Shown here one piece after another: positions 7,787 to 15,147 of a stretch of DNA of 64,000 nt. Below the pieces are notes generated by a model. The model made no database searches. It saw only the letters and a list, made by a program, of their open reading frames with translations, and was not told where the DNA came from. The translations under genes and the position numbers were made by a program. The stretch is from Phosphoribacter sp037046615 (GTDB taxonomy: Bacteria > Actinomycetota > Actinomycetes > Actinomycetales > Dermatophilaceae), in NCBI GenBank assembly GCA_037046615.1, contig JBAOHD010000008.1, forward strand, positions 372,001-436,000. The letters run 5' to 3'. Every line of letters begins with the position of its first letter. Within the stretch, counting starts at the first letter, position 1.

Positions 7787-8911
7787 TCATGCCCGCGACG
7801 CGAGGACCATGACCTCCTGATGCATCGACTGGGGGAACATGTCGAAAACCCGAGCCTCGAGCGCGACGAAAGAGGGCATCGCGGCGAGATCGCGAGCGAG
7901 GGTGTCGACGTTGCAGCTCGAGTAGATGAGGTGGCGCGCGCGGCTCGTCTCGATCGTGTGCGCGAGATCTGAGCCCAGGCCACGGCGGGGCGGGTTGACG
8001 ATGACCAAATCGGGTGCGGGGTGTGATTGGGCGTATGCCGTGGCGTCGGCGGTCACGAAGGTCACCGATGCCGCCCCGTGCTCATGTGCGCTCAGCTGCG
8101 CGCTGCTGATCGCTTCCGATGAAACCTCGACCCCGAGCACCTGACGAGTCGGCGCGGCGGCGTGCAATGCGAAGCCACCGACTCCACAGTAGAGGTCCCA
8201 CACTGATTGCGGCGCAAGGGAATCCACCCACGCCGCGGCCTGACGATACAGGCTCGCCGCGACTGCGGTGTTGGTTTGGAAGAAGCTGCGTGGGTGAAGG
8301 TGCAGGGTGCTCTCGTTCACTTTCATTGGCATCGTATGCCGTTGTGACAGAACCAGTTCGGTGTTGCCTTCCAGCACGGCCTTGTGTTCGGGATGCACGT
8401 TGACTGACGCGACGGCGATCTGTGGAAGATCCGTCATCAGTTGCGGCAGAGCACTGTCAATCCGTCTGAGGGCTTCGCGTGACCGCAGCACCCAGCGGAT
8501 CATGAGCTCGTCGTCGGGGGAGTGCGTCACGATGAGGTTCTTCAGCTCGCCCCGCCGATGAGGCACGTCGTACGGGGTGATGCGCGCTTCGGTGACGAAG
8601 GCCGCGAGGCGGGGTAGCACGGCATACAGGCCGCGCTCGTGAATCCCGCACTCGCGCAAGTCCACCCCCTGCCCGCGCCCGTCGAGGATGCCGAGCGTCG
8701 GCGAGTCAACGCTGCCCCCGACGACGAGCTTGGCCTTGTTGCGGAAGCCCGACTCCGGGCTCGGCTGCGGCGGGAGCCAGGTGGGGTTGGCATCGACGCC
8801 CTCCAGCGTCTGCTGAGCCCGGGCGACCTTGTCGGCCAGCTGGGCCTCGTATGCCGTTCCCATGAGGGTGCACGAACGACACCGGCCGGCGTTGAAGTAG
8901 TCACACTGCAT
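7787..8911 (-). CDS. rlmC: 23S rRNA (uracil-C5)-methyltransferase RlmC
   Basis: A 374-aa RumA/RumB-family enzyme that methylates C5 of a 23S rRNA uridine (U747 in E. coli). The N-terminus MQCDYFNAGRCRSCTLM provides three of the four iron-sulfur cysteines (C3, C11, C14) and the fourth is C88 in DLRECGIH. This layout is diagnostic of RlmC and lacks the TRAM domain of RlmD. The SAM motif is DLYCGVGGFAL, the PxR loop is VNPPRRGLG, and the nucleophile Cys333 sits in YSSCNVDTLARDL. The ATG at 8911 was preferred over a longer upstream frame because it begins exactly at the cluster motif. A TACCCT box lies 10 bp upstream. Confidence 0.93.
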   Translation of the reverse strand: MQCDYFNAGRCRSCTLMGTAYEAQLADKVARAQQTLEGVDANPTWLPPQPSPESGFRNKAKLVVGGSVDSPTLGILDGRGQGVDLRECGIHERGLYAVLPRLAAFVTEARITPYDVPHRRGELKNLIVTHSPDDELMIRWVLRSREALRRIDSALPQLMTDLPQIAVASVNVHPEHKAVLEGNTELVLSQRHTMPMKVNESTLHLHPRSFFQTNTAVAASLYRQAAAWVDSLAPQSVWDLYCGVGGFALHAAAPTRQVLGVEVSSEAISSAQLSAHEHGAASVTFVTADATAYAQSHPAPDLVIVNPPRRGLGSDLAHTIETSRARHLIYSSCNVDTLARDLAAMPSFVALEARVFDMFPQSMHQEVMVLASRA

Positions 8912-9040
8912 GGTGGTGACCAGGGTAGCGAGGAGTCCGCTGTCAGTCCCGGCGTGTAGCGCCGAGCTACGGCAGGAAGTTGAGGCCGCGCGAGCAGCCG
9001 CCAGCGGACATCGAGCGTGAGCCCGAAGGAGGAGAATGCC

Positions 9041-9368
9041 ATGACCACCCTTCCAGTGGTCGCGAAGATCAGCGGCCTGGTCGAGCGGGCGCGTGTGGAG
9101 GGCGTGCCCGTGGTGTGGGTGCAGCACAGCGGCGGGGGGATGGAGGTGGGCAGCGACGCATGGGCCTATGTGCCGGAGTTGGTGCAGCGGGGCGGCGAGC
9201 CGGTCGTCCACAAGCACTACAGCGACGCCTTCGAGGCCACCACTCTTGAGCAGGTGCTTGCCGAGCGTTGCGTGGGGCGGCTCGTCGTCGTTGGTGCAGA
9301 CGGATCAGTGCGCACCAGGCCGCACTGCGGGCATCGTCACGGCTGACGAGGTCGACTTCTCCGCCTAA
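9041..9368 (+). pseudogene. Isochorismatase-family cysteine hydrolase, doubly deleted remnant
   Basis: The frame from ATG 9041 (RBS-like AAGGAGGAG at 9025) has the family core VVAKISGLVERARVEGVPVV and VHKHYSDAFEATTLEQVLAE. The N-terminal strand with the catalytic Asp (normally LLVIDVQ) is missing between MTTLP and VVAK. At the catalytic-Cys loop (VVGAQTDQC in the shifted frame) the sequence jumps straight to the C-terminal tail APGRTAGIVTADEVDFSA, ending at 9368. About 20 residues are lost at the front and about 60 near the end, with a frameshift. This is a genuine deletion-type pseudogene and should be inactive. Confidence 0.7.
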
Positions 9369-9378
9369 TCTGGACCAG

Positions 9379-9738
9379 GTGGACGAGTCGTTGGTCGAGC
9401 GGGTGCTGAGTGCGGTCGAGCTCATTCCCGCGGGGCAGGTCGCCTCCTACGGCGATATCGGTGGCCTGGTCGGCTGTGGTCCGCGGCACGTGGGTGCGAT
9501 CATGGCGCGGTATGGCGGGGGAGTGCCCTGGTGGCGAGTCACCTCCGCGGCTGGCGACGTGCCCCTGCACCTGCGCGCGTCGGCGCGCAAGCCGTGGGCA
9601 GCTGAGGGCATCGCGTGGAAGCTCAACGCTCGAGGTTGTCGGATCGGCGTCTATCGCACCGACCTTGCCGTCCTGGCGACTCGATGTGATGCGCTCTGGG
9701 AGTCTGACGACGCGCTCGGGGTGACGGGGATTTTTTAG
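9379..9738 (+). CDS. Alkyltransferase-like (ATL) / MGMT-domain DNA-binding protein
   Basis: A 119-aa protein with the winged-helix DNA-binding domain of O6-alkylguanine-DNA alkyltransferases: GQVASYGDIGGLVGCGPRHVGAIMA. At the position of the PCHRV active-site motif it has VPWWRV, so the acceptor cysteine is replaced by Trp. This is characteristic of ATL proteins, which bind O6-alkylguanine, flip it out and hand the lesion to nucleotide-excision repair. GTG 9379 is chosen as the start (LxxVDESLVERVLSAVELIP). It sits 10 bp after the isochorismatase remnant on the same strand. Confidence 0.85.
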   Translation: MDESLVERVLSAVELIPAGQVASYGDIGGLVGCGPRHVGAIMARYGGGVPWWRVTSAAGDVPLHLRASARKPWAAEGIAWKLNARGCRIGVYRTDLAVLATRCDALWESDDALGVTGIF

Positions 9739-9814
9739 CGCTCCATTCGGTTGCCGCCGTGGCGGACGAGCACGAGCTTGCCCGGTGGGTCCGTTGCGTT
9801 GGTGTCGGGGCGCG

Positions 9815-10186
9815 TCATGCCTTCTTCACGACCCTCGACTTGAGCTGCATCGCGCCGAAACCGTCGACCTTGCAGTCGATGTCGTGGTCACCGACCCCTT
9901 GGACGAGGCGAATCCCGCGGACCTTGGTGCCTGCCTTGATCGGCTTAGGGCTTCCCTTGACCGGGAGATCTTTGATGACCGTCACGTTGTCGCCGTCGCT
10001 CAGGACATTGCCGACTGCGTCCCTGATCACGGGCGCATCGTCGCTGGGTGAGTCGCTTGAGTGCTCGCTGGTGCTGGCTTCGTCGTGGTGCCATTCATGG
10101 CCGCAGAGCGAACACACGGTCACGCCGGAGAGTTCGTAGGTGTGCTCGCTCGCGCACTCGGGGCAGGTTGGGTCGGGATTGCTCAC
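9815..10186 (-). CDS. PhnA-domain zinc-ribbon protein
   Basis: A 123-aa protein with the PhnA layout. The N-terminal zinc ribbon CPECASEHTYELSG...CSLCGHEW has two CxxC knuckles. It is followed by an acidic linker and the SH3-like PhnA domain (VRDAVGNVLSDGDNVTVIKD, then KVRGIRLVQGVGDHDIDCKV). Despite the name, the family has no established role in phosphonate breakdown. The GTG at 10186 overlaps the stop of the broken YhhN gene (GTGA). Confidence 0.85.
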   Translation of the reverse strand: MSNPDPTCPECASEHTYELSGVTVCSLCGHEWHHDEASTSEHSSDSPSDDAPVIRDAVGNVLSDGDNVTVIKDLPVKGSPKPIKAGTKVRGIRLVQGVGDHDIDCKVDGFGAMQLKSRVVKKA

Positions 10187-10701
10187 AGGAGACGAGTATG
10201 TCGGAAGCGCTGGATCGCGATGACGAGCATTGCCTGGGCGATGGCGTAGGTCGCCATGATCGCGATTGACAGCCCTCTGCCGCTCCAGTCGCGGAACGCT
10301 CCGAGGGCGATGAGTGAGTCCGACAGCATGAACGGCGACGAGTCCGCGATTGTGACCCAGGACGCTAGCGCGCCAGTGGGGGAGCAAACCCACGATGAAC
10401 GCGACCTGAGCGCACAGGAAGCACGCAACCATGGCGATGAAGGCGCCATCGCCGCTGGTGAGGTCGGGGACCGAGTCGCCTAGCCAGGAGAATCCGAGCG
10501 CGGTCAGGGTCGCGGCGCGCAGGCGAGGCAGCGGCTGCTGCCCTCGCGGCGGGAGGGCGAGGAAGATCAGCATGAGGACGGGCATCAGCAGCCATTGGGT
10601 CACACGTTGGACAGACCCGCGTGGCCGATCCCGATCGCGACCAGATGGGTGGCAAACACCAGCGCGTATGCCGTGACGGCCGCGCGCCCAGTGGTGATCA
10701 T
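10183..10701 (-). pseudogene. YhhN/TMEM86-family membrane protein, disrupted
   Basis: Pieces of a YhhN (lysoplasmalogenase-like) membrane protein lie in two frames: GRAAVTAYALVFATHLVAIG up to ~10606, then TQWLLMPVLMLIFLAL through FIVGLLPHW, then after another shift FMLSDSLIALGAF and the last helix ending at 10183. The first break looks like a one-base loss (NV[M]TQW). At the second, about 40 codons of the usual four-helix middle are missing. It is therefore a real decay product. The ATG at 10701 is the likely original start, divergent from the mazE-like gene. Confidence 0.65.
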
Positions 10702-10734
10702 CGGGCCACCGTTGTAGATCGCCATGAGGTTGCG

Positions 10735-10740
10735 TAAGAT
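10735..10740 (+). promoter_or_regulatory. Leaderless -10 box of the mazE-like gene
   Basis: TAAGAT, 6 bp before the ATG at 10747, with a weak TTGTAG -35 at 10712-10717 (17-bp spacer). It has the same geometry as the two vapBC promoters in this island. Confidence 0.5.
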
Positions 10741-10746
10741 GTTTGT

Positions 10747-10977
10747 ATGACGGTGATCAATTTTCGGTGTGACGAGCAGACCCTGCGCGTGCTCGACCAA
10801 TTGGGGCAGCCGGGCGAAACCCGCTCAGACACGCTCCGTCGCGCGATCCGTGACGCTGACGTGCTGCGGCTCCGCGAGCAGATGCGGCGTGAGGCGTTGG
10901 AGGTCGCCTCTGATGCCGGCGACCTCGCCGAGGCAAGGGCGGTCACCGCGCAGATGGGCGCGTTGAGTGCGGGGTGA
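10747..10977 (+). CDS. Antitoxin of a MazEF-type pair (ribbon-helix-helix)
   Basis: A 76-aa protein with an N-terminal ribbon-helix-helix: the strand VINFRCDEQTLRVLDQLG, then helices SDTLRRAIRDADVLRLREQM. A charged, Ala-rich tail (EVASDAGDLAEARAVTAQM) probably docks into the toxin. It overlaps the downstream MazF-type gene by 11 bp, the usual antitoxin-toxin arrangement. Such antitoxins repress their own operon by binding near the promoter and neutralise the ribonuclease toxin. The start is fixed by a -10 box 6 bp upstream. Confidence 0.75.
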   Translation: MTVINFRCDEQTLRVLDQLGQPGETRSDTLRRAIRDADVLRLREQMRREALEVASDAGDLAEARAVTAQMGALSAG

Positions 10978-11281
10978 CGTCCACGAGATCACGCTTCCCA
11001 GCGGGCGGGGACACATGCAGTCGGGCCGTAGGTATGCCGTCGTCCTGCAATCGGATGACTTACCGCTGTCAACCGTGATCGTCGCCCCGACGTCCACGGC
11101 TGCGCGGCCGACAGTGTTTCGCCCACAGATCATCGTGAAGGACCAGGCCACGCTCGTTCTCGTCGAGCAGGCTGCCGCGGTCGATCAGCAGAAGTTGGGC
11201 CGTCATGTCGGAGTGCTGTCTGTCCGAGAGCTCGCGGACGTCAACGCCGCCTTACGACTGGTCTTGGCCCTCGACCGCTGA
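10967..11281 (+). CDS. MazF/PemK-type endoribonuclease toxin
   Basis: A 104-aa MazF-fold protein. The GTG 10967 start gives VRGDVHEITLPSGRGHMQSG, the family's RGDV...G...xxGRRxxVVLQ opening, followed by STVIVAPTSTAARPT and DQATLVLVEQAAAVDQQKLG. These are the strand-loop segments around the RNA-cleavage site (Arg in the first loop, Thr in APTS). MazF toxins cut single-stranded mRNA at short sequence motifs; the specificity here is unknown. The start codon lies inside the antitoxin gene, implying coupled translation. Downstream, 11282-11450 holds no gene; a small 6-bp stem (11373-11389) might be a weak terminator. Confidence 0.85.
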   Translation: MRGDVHEITLPSGRGHMQSGRRYAVVLQSDDLPLSTVIVAPTSTAARPTVFRPQIIVKDQATLVLVEQAAAVDQQKLGRHVGVLSVRELADVNAALRLVLALDR

Positions 11282-11450
11282 CCACAGCCGAACGGACAAC
11301 CGTGGGGCTCACACGCACATGCCTCTCATGGGCAGGAGAGGGAGACTCGCGCCCGCCCATTAGTTACTGGACACCCTGCGTATCAGGGTCGGTCGTATTG
11401 CTCAGCCGATCCGCGCCCGTCGCGGCAATAGCGGGCGAGCGTAACCGCCT

Positions 11451-11477
11451 CATCATGCCGTCAAGATCGGCATGATG
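11451..11477. promoter_or_regulatory. Inverted-repeat operator upstream of vapBC-1
   Basis: CATCATGCCG, a 7-bp spacer, then CGGCATGATG: a perfect 10-bp inverted repeat 13 bp upstream of the -10 box of the first vapBC pair, covering the expected -35 region. Position and symmetry fit an autoregulatory VapB or VapBC binding site. Confidence 0.6.
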
Positions 11478-11489
11478 CTTGCACACTGC

Positions 11490-11495
11490 TAGCAT
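11490..11495 (+). promoter_or_regulatory. Leaderless -10 box of vapB-1
   Basis: TAGCAT, 6 bp before the ATG at 11502. It overlaps a small palindrome TGCTAGCA (11487-11494) that could be a second repressor half-site. Confidence 0.5.
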
Positions 11496-11501
11496 ATCGG
11501 T

Positions 11502-11729
11502 ATGACGACACTCTACGTGCGCGACGTACCCGCTGACGTGGCACAGACGCTGAAGAAGCGCGCTGCCGCGGAGGGCAAGTCGCTGTCCGCGTACGTCGTG
11601 GCTGAGCTCGGCCGCATCGCCTCCCGACCGACCAACTCCGAGATGGCCCAGCGGCTACGCGAACTCGACCGCAGCGAAGGGCCCACCAGCGGGGACATCG
11701 TGCGGGCACTAGCGGAGTCGCGTCGGTGA
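11502..11729 (+). CDS. VapB/FitA-type antitoxin (ribbon-helix-helix)
   Basis: A 75-aa antitoxin. The N-terminal ribbon-helix-helix reads TTLYVRDVPADVAQTLKKRA and SLSAYVVAELGRIA, and the C-terminal tail EMAQRLRELDRSEG would wrap the toxin. This is the FitA/VapB pattern with a VRDVP strand. It overlaps vapC by 4 bp (GTGA at 11726-11729). The upstream 10-bp inverted repeat and the -10 box 6 bp before the ATG support negative autoregulation from a leaderless promoter. Confidence 0.8.
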   Translation: MTTLYVRDVPADVAQTLKKRAAAEGKSLSAYVVAELGRIASRPTNSEMAQRLRELDRSEGPTSGDIVRALAESRR

Positions 11730-12118
11730 TCGTCGTCGACGCCTCGGCGATGGTCGAGGCCCTGGTGGGGCGCGATGTTGATGAGGTGCTGCTCAATGCG
11801 CTGGCCGGCGATGTCGCCGCGCCTCACATTCTGGACGTAGAAGTCCTCTCCGTCCTGCGAGGACTGGTGCTGGGTCGCAAACTCGGCGAGCACGAGGCCA
11901 GTGCCGCCCGCGAGGTGCACTTCGACTTTGTTATCGACAGGCATGCAACAGCGCCGTTGGCCGATCGGATCTGGGACCTGCGGCATCAGTACACGAGCTA
12001 CGACGCCACCTACATCGCCATGGCAGAGGCGCTGCAAGCGCCCCTACATACCTGCGATGCCAAGCTCGACAGCGGCGGTCACAACGCCGACGTCCACGTC
12101 CACGGTCAGACGCACTGA
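11726..12118 (+). CDS. VapC-type PIN-domain ribonuclease toxin
   Basis: A 130-aa PIN-domain nuclease. Acidic metal-binding positions are visible: Asp5 in MIVVDASAMVEAL, Glu in HILDVEVLSVLRG, Asp in TSYDATYIAMAEAL and Asp in HTCDAKL. VapC toxins of actinobacteria cleave specific tRNAs or rRNA; the target here is unknown. It is the second gene of the pair, overlapping the antitoxin by 4 bp. Confidence 0.87.
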   Translation: MIVVDASAMVEALVGRDVDEVLLNALAGDVAAPHILDVEVLSVLRGLVLGRKLGEHEASAAREVHFDFVIDRHATAPLADRIWDLRHQYTSYDATYIAMAEALQAPLHTCDAKLDSGGHNADVHVHGQTH

Positions 12119-12522
12119 ACCACTGAAGTTCGGCCGGTAGGTGACCAGGTCGTTGCCTCAATCGGCCCCGCCGGTCAGGGCCGGGGGACGTAGCTCCCGT
12201 CGCGAGCCACTCGTCGACATCCTGCTGTGTGCAGGTTGCGGCTGTGCGTTCGTATGTCTCGTGGTGTCGCAGTGGCCGCGCAACGCCTGATCGTTCCGCC
12301 GCCACGCACGGCTTGAAGCAATCACGACGACGCTTACGGCTGCGTGTCCGCTGGTCAGAGCTGGATTCAGTCCGGCCAGCGGGGCAGTGGGTCAGCTGCC
12401 CGAGATTGACTCACCCGATGCAATATGCAGACCTAGGATCGGACATAATGTTGGTTATCGGCGTTTCAGGATCGGGAGCTGCGTTAGATGCGAGAACTCC
12501 CGCCCCGAGAGCCGGTCCCAGG
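12119..12522. other. Gene-poor stretch with a possible recombinase fragment
   Basis: No intact gene is recognised between the two VapBC loci. On the minus strand, roughly 12176-12305, one frame reads RHHETYERTAATCTQQDVDE then WLATGA. This faintly resembles the N-terminal SAM-like domain of tyrosine recombinases, but a stop follows and no catalytic domain is present. The rest (12310-12520) shows no coding pattern that I trust. Confidence 0.25.
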
Positions 12523-12915
12523 TCACGCGATGAGAAGGCAGTCTTCTGGGCGTCGCTCGGCAAGAGCGATGTCGAAGGTCGCCAGCTTGGTCCCGTGATG
12601 TTTGGCCGCAGCCACGAGATAGGTGTCGGTCAGGTGGCGATAGCCGCGCACGTCGGAGGTGTCGGCGTCGAGGTAGGAAAGGGCGTCCGGCCAGAAGACG
12701 CAGCGAGGTGCGGCGCGCACGCCGGCGAGGATCGCTGTCGCCGTCTGGGCGCTTTCGCCCACGCGCAGGAGGAATCTCATGAGCGCGCCCTCGACCACAG
12801 GACAGATGGCGAATGTGTCGATCGTCCTGAGCCACTCGCTCGCGCGATCGTGGTGCTCGTGTTCAGCGACGGTCAGCGAGATGAGGACGTTCGCATCGAG
12901 CAGGTATGCCGTCAT
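12523..12915 (-). CDS. VapC-type PIN-domain ribonuclease toxin (second locus)
   Basis: A 130-aa PIN-domain protein: Asp8 in MTAYLLDANVLISL, Glu in CPVVEGALMRFLLR, Asp in RHLTDTYLVAAAKHHG and Asp in LATFDIALAER, which together form the four-acid metal site. This arrangement belongs to the subgroup with an HLTD motif. Its ATG overlaps the antitoxin stop by 4 bp (12912-12915). It is transcribed opposite to the first VapBC pair. Confidence 0.87.
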   Translation of the reverse strand: MTAYLLDANVLISLTVAEHEHHDRASEWLRTIDTFAICPVVEGALMRFLLRVGESAQTATAILAGVRAAPRCVFWPDALSYLDADTSDVRGYRHLTDTYLVAAAKHHGTKLATFDIALAERRPEDCLLIA

Positions 12916-13142
12916 TCTTCGTCGATGAGCGCAGTGACGTCTTCGCTGGTGATAGCGCGCCCCAAGGACAGCACGGGCAGTCCTGACCTCGGGTCCGTTG
13001 TGAGCACGACTGGCTCGTCGAGCTGAGCTAAGCCACGCATCGTGAGGTCGGCGATGACGGAGGAGAGTGACTCCCCACGGCGGCGGGCAAGGTCGCGGGC
13101 GCGTTGGTGCACTGCGGGTGGGAGGTCGACCGTTGTCCTCAT
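12912..13142 (-). CDS. VapB-type antitoxin (second locus)
   Basis: A 76-aa ribbon-helix-helix antitoxin: MRTTVDLPPAVHQRARDLAR, then GESLSSVIADLTMRGLAQL. Its C-terminal tail (SGLPVLSLGRAITSEDVTAL) is typical of toxin-wrapping segments. The ATG at 13142 sits 6 bp after a TATGAT -10 box, and short inverted and direct repeats overlap the promoter, so autoregulation is likely. It is divergent from the GH76 gene, with only ~80 bp between the starts. Confidence 0.82.
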   Translation of the reverse strand: MRTTVDLPPAVHQRARDLARRRGESLSSVIADLTMRGLAQLDEPVVLTTDPRSGLPVLSLGRAITSEDVTALIDEE

Positions 13143-13146
13143 GGTC

Positions 13147-13174
13147 GCATCATACGTGATGCAGCTATGATGCA
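13147..13174. promoter_or_regulatory. Promoter/operator of vapBC-2
   Basis: GCATCA-N4-TGATGC (13147-13162) is an inverted repeat overlapping the minus-strand -10 box TATGAT (13149-13154), 6 bp before the vapB ATG. TGATGCAG is repeated directly at 13157 and 13168. A repressor here would block both vapB and possibly the divergent GH76 gene. Confidence 0.5.
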
Positions 13175-13220
13175 GTGCGTCGGCGCCGATCTCTTCGCGG
13201 ACGTCGGCAGAATGGGCGCC

Positions 13221-14441
13221 ATGTCCGAGTGGGGTGCGAGAGCAGACGAGGCGGCGCGGTCGGTCCGTGACCTCTTCGGGCGTCGCCTGCTCGGTATGCC
13301 GTTCACGCACCTCGGGCGGGTCGACTACCCCATCGCCCGACCGACCCGCGGGCCGTGGCACTACTGGTGGCAGGCCCACTACATCGACGCGCTGGTCGAC
13401 GAGGCATTGCGGCATCACAGGGCAGGCGACCATGACCATGCCGGGGCGATGACCCGGCTAGCTGGCCGCACTCTGGCGACCGTCGGCATCCGCAATGTCT
13501 TCACATTCCCCAACCACTACTACGACGACATGGCCTGGCTCCTGCTCGCCGCCCAGCGCGTTGCGGTCCTCGCAGAACTCCCCGGCCTCGGCGGCGGACG
13601 TCTGCTGTGCCTCCCCCGCCTCATCCCTGCCATCGCGGCTCGGAGCCTGCGGGCGCGCGTGTTCGCCGGCGACACACCGGACCTCGGCGGTGGTGTCTTC
13701 TGGAACGACGATCACGATTTTAAGAACGTCCCCGCCACCGCGCCTGTCGCCCTCTTCAGAGCGCGCATCGGCGACACCGAGGGCGCGGCGCGTCTCGTTG
13801 ACTGGATTTACGACAACCTGCAGGACCCGACGACGGGTCTGCTCATGGACGGCATCCGGATGCTGCCCGCAGGACACACCACGACGGTCCCCCACCTCTT
13901 CACCTACAACCAGGGCACCGTCCTCGGGGTCCTCACCGAACTCGCCGAGGCAGCTCACCCCGACGCTGCCGATCGGGCCGCGCACCTCGTCCGAGCTGTC
14001 TCCACTCACCTCACCCGAGCAGACGATCCCGACGCGATTGGACTGTCTCCCACGGCACTTCGCGTCCATGGCGACGGCGATGGTGGCCTTTTCACGGGCA
14101 TCCTCGTCCGCTATCTAGCCCTCGCAGCCCGCTCCCCTGCCCTCGACTCCGCCACGAGAGGGTCGGCCGCAGACCTCGTCCGTGCCAACGCCCTTCTCCT
14201 GTGGGATGGTCGCCAATCCCGTTCTCTCCCAGGGAATGTCGGTATGCCGCTCCGCCAGGTCGCGGTCTTCTCACCAGACCCTGCGCGCCCGGCCAGCGAA
14301 ACCCAGCCACCCGGCATACCCGTGGAACTCTCGACTCAGGTGCAGGCCTGGACGACGCTGGAAGCCGCAGCGGCGCTCACCGACGAGCCACCCGCGCGAA
14401 ATCCCACGACACGACGACGTTCTGGGTCGACGCCTTCTTGA
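13221..14441 (+). CDS. Glycoside hydrolase family 76-like protein (alpha-1,6-mannanase type)
   Basis: A 406-aa alpha/alpha-barrel protein. The double-aspartate motif NHYYDDMAWLLLA matches the catalytic DD of GH76 endo-alpha-1,6-mannanases. Further barrel repeats include GGGVFWNDDHDFKNVPATAP, DPTTGLLMDGI and FTYNQGTVLGVLTEL. I see no signal peptide, so it may be cytoplasmic, unlike secreted GH76 mannanases. ATG 13221 is chosen; ATGs at 13212 or 13167 are alternatives. The 3' end overlaps the convergent sortase-like gene by 65 bp, and the last ~20 residues are Arg/Ser-rich and unlike the rest, so the true C-terminus may lie earlier. The substrate is inferred, perhaps mannan or mannosylated wall polymer. 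Confidence 0.72.
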   Translation: MSEWGARADEAARSVRDLFGRRLLGMPFTHLGRVDYPIARPTRGPWHYWWQAHYIDALVDEALRHHRAGDHDHAGAMTRLAGRTLATVGIRNVFTFPNHYYDDMAWLLLAAQRVAVLAELPGLGGGRLLCLPRLIPAIAARSLRARVFAGDTPDLGGGVFWNDDHDFKNVPATAPVALFRARIGDTEGAARLVDWIYDNLQDPTTGLLMDGIRMLPAGHTTTVPHLFTYNQGTVLGVLTELAEAAHPDAADRAAHLVRAVSTHLTRADDPDAIGLSPTALRVHGDGDGGLFTGILVRYLALAARSPALDSATRGSAADLVRANALLLWDGRQSRSLPGNVGMPLRQVAVFSPDPARPASETQPPGIPVELSTQVQAWTTLEAAAALTDEPPARNPTTRRRSGSTPS

Positions 14442-15147
14442 GGTCCGTCGGCTGCAGGCAGCCGATCGTCAGGAGCCGATTGGGCAGTGGGCCGGTCCCC
14501 CACACGGAGGCATCGGTGGCCAACCCGGACTTCGGCGGGGTGTGAAAGGCGACTGCGCGATAGACCAGCCACCGGTCCCCGGACGCCTCGGTGCGCAGCC
14601 ACAACTCGTCACCAGCGGTGACGGCGAAAGACTGCGCCTTCCAGTCGTAGAGGGCGTTGAACGCCGCCGGGCCGAACCGATACGTATGACCCGCCAGCAC
14701 AGTGAGGTCACTCGTCGCGCTGGCCGGGAGCGAGTACGGCTTGTCGCGAGCCGTGTAGTAACAGGCCACGGTGTATGCCGTGCGGTCCGGGTCGAGCACG
14801 CCGTTGACAACGGGGCAGGGAGCGCCCGAAATCGTGACCGACGTGCCCGATCGCGGGAAGAGGATCTCGCGCGGCGGTGACGCCGCGATGACACCCTCGA
14901 CGCTCGACGCAACCGGTGCGGGGGAAGCGCTCTGCGGTGGCATGGCCGATGTGCTCGGCTGCAACGAGTCGACAATCGCTGTCGAGATCGTGGAGGTCGA
15001 CCCTGCCGGAGGCGGGACTGCTCCCCCGGCTCCTCCAGCGCAACCACCGAGCACAGCGGCTCCGAGGATCACCGCCACAATGCCGCGCACTGTAGGCGAC
15101 AAAGCACGCCAGCGACGCGCCGAGCGGCGGTCCGCGCCGCGCGTCAT
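14377..15147 (-). CDS. Sortase-like (class E/F type) lipoprotein
   Basis: A 256-aa exported protein. After an Arg-rich N-terminus there is a signal segment ending in the lipobox VLGGC, then a Ser/Thr/Pro-rich linker (~residues 40-85) and a sortase-type domain. LAGHTYRFGPAAFNALYDW carries the expected catalytic His, and LLTIGCLQP the expected catalytic Cys. A clear final Arg strand is harder to place. Class E/F sortases in actinobacteria attach surface proteins to the wall. The ATG overlaps the stop of the upstream surface-protein fragment (ATGA). A lipid anchor on a sortase is unusual, so a sortase-fold protein with another role is possible. Confidence 0.6.
   Translation of the reverse strand: MTRGADRRSARRWRALSPTVRGIVAVILGAAVLGGCAGGAGGAVPPPAGSTSTISTAIVDSLQPSTSAMPPQSASPAPVASSVEGVIAASPPREILFPRSGTSVTISGAPCPVVNGVLDPDRTAYTVACYYTARDKPYSLPASATSDLTVLAGHTYRFGPAAFNALYDWKAQSFAVTAGDELWLRTEASGDRWLVYRAVAFHTPPKSGLATDASVWGTGPLPNRLLTIGCLQPTDLKKASTQNVVVSWDFARVARR

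Noticed and set aside
11282..11450. Terminator or small RNA after the MazF-type gene
   Set aside because: Only a 6-bp stem (11373-11389) without a T-run; too weak to call.
12176..12305. Tyrosine recombinase gene
   Set aside because: A single faint N-terminal-like segment followed by a stop; no catalytic Arg/His/Tyr region. Kept only as a low-confidence remark.
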